Source of the DNA: Pelobates cultripes
Taxonomy: Eukaryota > Chordata > Amphibia > Anura > Pelobatidae
Direction of reading: 5' to 3'
Assembly: GCA_933207985.1 (NCBI GenBank)
Contig: OW240916.1
Location: 313,295,152 to 313,359,151, forward strand
Length of the DNA: 64,000 bases
Position 1 is the first letter of the stretch; every line of letters begins with the position of its first letter. The notes below the pieces were generated by a model. That model searched no databases and was not told the DNA's origin. It was given only the letters and a program-made list of their open reading frames with translations. The position numbers were made by a program, and so were the translations under genes. Positions 60,581-64,000 of this stretch are shown here, one piece after another.

Positions 60581-62254
60581 TCTTTATACCCTGTAATGTA
60601 AAGATAGTACTTTTGCAGTGTGGCCATTTAGAATTTTGAATGCTCCATTTCGTTAACGTTTCTAGCTGTTGTGGTTCTATTATTCTGTGATTTGTATGTT
60701 CATCTGCCGTAGGGATTTTCATTAACATAGCCTTGAGAAAATAAGGTTTTGCCTTGATTAGAATATTGTTAGAGAACTTTGAAACATTTCTGCCAGAATA
60801 TGATTACCTACTACAACGCTTTTTGATTCTTGAGTTTCCTTATTTACTTTTAGTTTAGTTTTGAAACATCAATGATAAAAGCTGTAGAAAGAATACATAA
60901 TGATTGACAAATATTCATTGTATTGTACAATATCAAGTATTGTAACTCTTGCTATCTATTCCCTTTTACTGTTCCAGTTTTAGAACTTGCCTTTCATAGC
61001 ATTTCCTCAGTGTCCACATACTCTCTCGCCATTTATCCTCTGCTAACCTGTCTGCCTAGAACTCTGTGATTTGATCCAGAAGACTTTCTTTTGTTGTAGA
61101 TCTGTGGAGCACTGTATCGATATAAATAGATTGTTCTACCATTTCACTTGCACATTCTTTAATCTCTCAGAGGTAGGCTTCTGATTATTCCCAGACTGTT
61201 GTACTGAAAATGTAGCTACCTGTTCACATAACCATTTGATATAATAGGGTAATTCCTGGCAACCTATAGGTAGCACGCACAATCTACTGCAACTGTTAGA
61301 AACATACATTTATTTCATTTATCAACCCCTGCCTAAATGTAAATATATCTTTCAGCTAGATCTTTACTTGGTTCTTTGGAGGTTTTTAGGAGCGAAAGGG
61401 ATAATGGTTAACAGGTAACACTTGCTCTGTAGGAGGCATTTAATGGAAGTAATTGCACCCTATTTAAATCCTTTAATAATATTTATCATTTCTGAAATAG
61501 TACTGCAGTTGTAGAACGTGCTCCACGCTGATCTGGGGAACTGATTTGGCTGAGATCTGATTATTGCAATCTGTTTAGTTTCTGCAGATACCTGGAGGGA
61601 TTAGCATATAATATAGTTTCAGCTCTCTGCACATACTTTATTTCCACGTATTTCACATGTTGGGAGTAATGTGTGTCAAGCTGTGACACAGACAGATCCT
61701 CCGAAAGTCACAGTCAATGCAATATTTCTCATTGAACAATTAAAATGATTGGTATTATTGGTCTGATTTAACATTCCGCTAGCACACGATGTGTAAATTT
61801 AATCCCGGCAACTAAGAGATACAGCGCAATATGCCTCATGATGGGATTTTAGCCTTATTTACCAATGTAAAAACAATTCGTAATTGGCTTTTTTAAACAT
61901 TACCTATCGATGATTAGTGTGTCCATGGGAACACGTTGCCCAGTCTTTGTCCAATAGAAATCGGCCTAGCTCATTGTGGCATTTTTGTACATAGGTAGGA
62001 GGTGAAAGTAAATCAGGAGAAATTATTATTTTGCAGACATGCTGCATTATCTTTGCAAGTAGCTGACATTCTTAAGGCTAAACTCGGAGAAATGTATGTG
62101 CCATAATGGACCTTTTAATATACTGTGTGTGAATTATTTTACTGCGTTTTAATTTTCGTGTCTCAATTGTAATGCACGTTTTATTTCCGTTTGAAGTACT
62201 GTCTTTATTGAACTATTGTTTATTTTACACTCTTTTCTTTATTTTTCCCTCTAG
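60581..62254 (+). other. FER intron E-F, end part
   Basis: About 1.7 kb of apparently unique intron sequence ending in a T-rich acceptor. No repeat or gene recognised. Confidence 0.55.
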
Positions 62255-62311
62255 GATAAGAAATGGATTCTCAACCATGAAGATGTGTCGCTTGGTGAAT
62301 TGTTGGGAAAA
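62255..62311 (+). CDS. FER: FER exon F: start of kinase domain
   Basis: A 57-bp, 19-codon phase-0 exon (CCCTCTAG acceptor, AAA|GTAAGT donor). It encodes DKKWILNHEDVSLGELLGK, the SH2-kinase linker and the first strand of the kinase N-lobe, ending immediately before the glycine-rich loop, which must lie in the next exon outside the window. The VSLGELLGK stretch fits vertebrate FER closely. Confidence 0.95.
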
Positions 62312-64000
62312 GTAAGTCCATTTAATTGATGTGAAAGCCATTTTGTTAATATAGATCTGTAATTCTGTACCGTTAAATGCCTAGACTAGTGTAATTAGGT
62401 AATATGAAGAATTCTAGATGGAGGAATGAATGCAGGAAGTGACTCAGACCATCCAAGTGTTACATTTATTTTTTTGTAACTTAATTTATGGGTCTTTTCC
62501 CATCAGAAGTACCTGCAAATTGTAAGGGAAACCCACATTCATCATTGAAGTAAAAGCATGACTGCTGATGTATCCTATTTTGTCCCAGTATTTTACCTTA
62601 ATTTAGTTTGTCCCAGCGCTGCTTTTAATCCTGCCATAATTGGTTATTCCTTGGTGCGCATGTCTATATCTGTAATTTAAACCCCAGACTTCACCTGATC
62701 CTCACTAGCTATCTTGCCTATTTCAGAAATGTCAGTGGATTCTCTTTTATATTTTGAATGTATTGTGCTTTACTCTTTTTGCTTAACGAAAAAATATACA
62801 ATACCCTAAAGTTCCTAAATCGACAACACTTGCAGAGTCAAGTCTTTGCAGCTGGCATGCTCTCCCAGACCAGGAAGAGGATCGACAAATCAGGGGCTTG
62901 TCATTCTGGTCTCGGAGTTCTTGTTCTTATCCCAAAGAAACTCTGTCCATCAGGGTTCACGGAATAAGTTATTCAGCCCTCAGCAGTAGTTTCATACACT
63001 GCATAGGATCAGCTGGACTGCTAAAACACCTGATCCTGTTGGACAGCAGATGTCACTGTGATGTCACTGTTTCAAGAGGCATCCGTTTTATTTAATTTTT
63101 AAACAACTCTAAATCTAACGAATGCTTTTCAACAGCGAGCAAGGTAATCTTTATATATAGAAAAAAAACCTTTTTTTTTTTTTTTAAATGTCTATTGATT
63201 TATACTTTGCCATCAAATTTAAACTATGCTGTCCACAGGTGGTTATTCAAATAAGTGTGAATTCAAAGCAGATTTCACATTTTAGGCCACAATATCGAAA
63301 CTGAAAACACATTTCACTGGACATTTTTTCCAATTTGAGAGAACATGACTGGGATATAGTGTTCAATGTAGTCATGGTTACCATTCGTATAACGAGTGTC
63401 TATGAATAAAAGAGAAGAAAGATTCTTATTAAATTCCTCTAATTTAAAGAGTACCTGTCATGGTACTCACAAATTGGTCTTAATTTAAAGTGCATTAAAA
63501 TTTCTGCTATGCTTGTGCTAGCAGACATTCCAGCAACTATATAGATTTCTATTTTAATGCACTTTAAAGTTTTGGTCCTTCCCCCACCTGTCAATCAATC
63601 CTGCTGGCAGCACAAAGGTCTAAAATCAATTCCTGAGTGACAGGAAGGGAATGGGGGCCCATTAATAATTGGTTCTCTGCTGTAACACTACTACTCCTCT
63701 AGAGGGCGCTTCTCACTCTTTTTAGGGGAATGTAGGATGTTAGGACTGCAGTGTACTTGCAGTGAGGATTGCACAGTTGTGGAAATGGCTCTGTGAAGGG
63801 CCAGTCACGTTGAACACGCGGTAGCAGCGGAAGCTGGTTGTTGCGTTACTGTAACACCCACAGAGAAATTAGCAAATCTTTCACCTAAATATTTCAGTTT
63901 GCATTTGACTTGGCAAATAAATGTCTGTGTCTATGATTTGGTGTGACTAATTACATACGTTTATACGTGTAATTTATGTTGGGAAGCTGCTGAGCCAATT
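62312..64000 (+). other. FER intron after exon F
   Basis: 1.7 kb without a recognised exon. A TTAA-started repeat-like segment begins near 63447 (AAGAGTACCTGTCATGG), with an internal inverted pair around TTTAAAGTGCATTAAAAT (63486 and 63548). No exon coding the glycine-rich loop was seen. Confidence 0.5.

Overview
The window looks like intronic DNA from a vertebrate with a large, transposon-rich genome, most likely a frog or toad. There is no prokaryotic or viral architecture. The only host gene I can identify is FER, which encodes the FER non-receptor tyrosine kinase. It lies on the + strand, and six coding exons with consensus splice sites fall at 11117-11239, 11525-11714, 24252-24344, 32173-32376, 36028-36150 and 62255-62311. 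They run from the C-terminal coiled-coil part through the whole SH2 domain to the first residues of the kinase domain. The 5' exons (F-BAR region) lie upstream of base 1 and the rest of the kinase domain lies beyond base 64000. The anuran assignment is inference from FER plus the mix of repeat families.

Layout. 1-10470: a 28-bp minisatellite of roughly 90 units, split by a full-length, nearly intact L1-type LINE (1046-9027, minus strand) with a 15-bp target-site duplication. 10471-24251: FER exons A and B, then a long intron holding TTAA-flanked MITEs, a probable solo LTR, an hAT element with a 62-bp internal palindrome and an internal tandem array, and a pogo-like element. 24252-32172: exon C, a 4.9-kb minisatellite (about 31-bp unit, with higher-order structure), and a MITE nested inside another MITE. 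32173-36150: the two SH2 exons, separated by an intron with a foldback hAT MITE. 36151-62254: a 26-kb intron holding two copies of one piggyBac family in opposite orientation (one interrupted by an hAT element, one with its catalytic core deleted), two Tc1/mariner copies, a decayed L2-type LINE, and many TTAA MITEs, two of them forming a head-to-head inverted pair. 62255-64000: the first kinase exon and intron.

How it fits together. Apart from the FER exons, the coding potential is transposon-derived and mostly broken. The exception is the LINE, whose two ORFs carry every expected motif and are interrupted by a single frameshift. Nearly all the long open frames in the tandem arrays are artefacts of repeat periodicity. 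I did not find a new biochemical system. The structures most worth a second look are the LINE insertion into the minisatellite, the hairpin-chain architecture shared by the TTAA MITEs and the piggyBac 5' ends, the hAT family with its own internal palindrome and VNTR, and the intronic array whose every unit resembles a 3' splice site.
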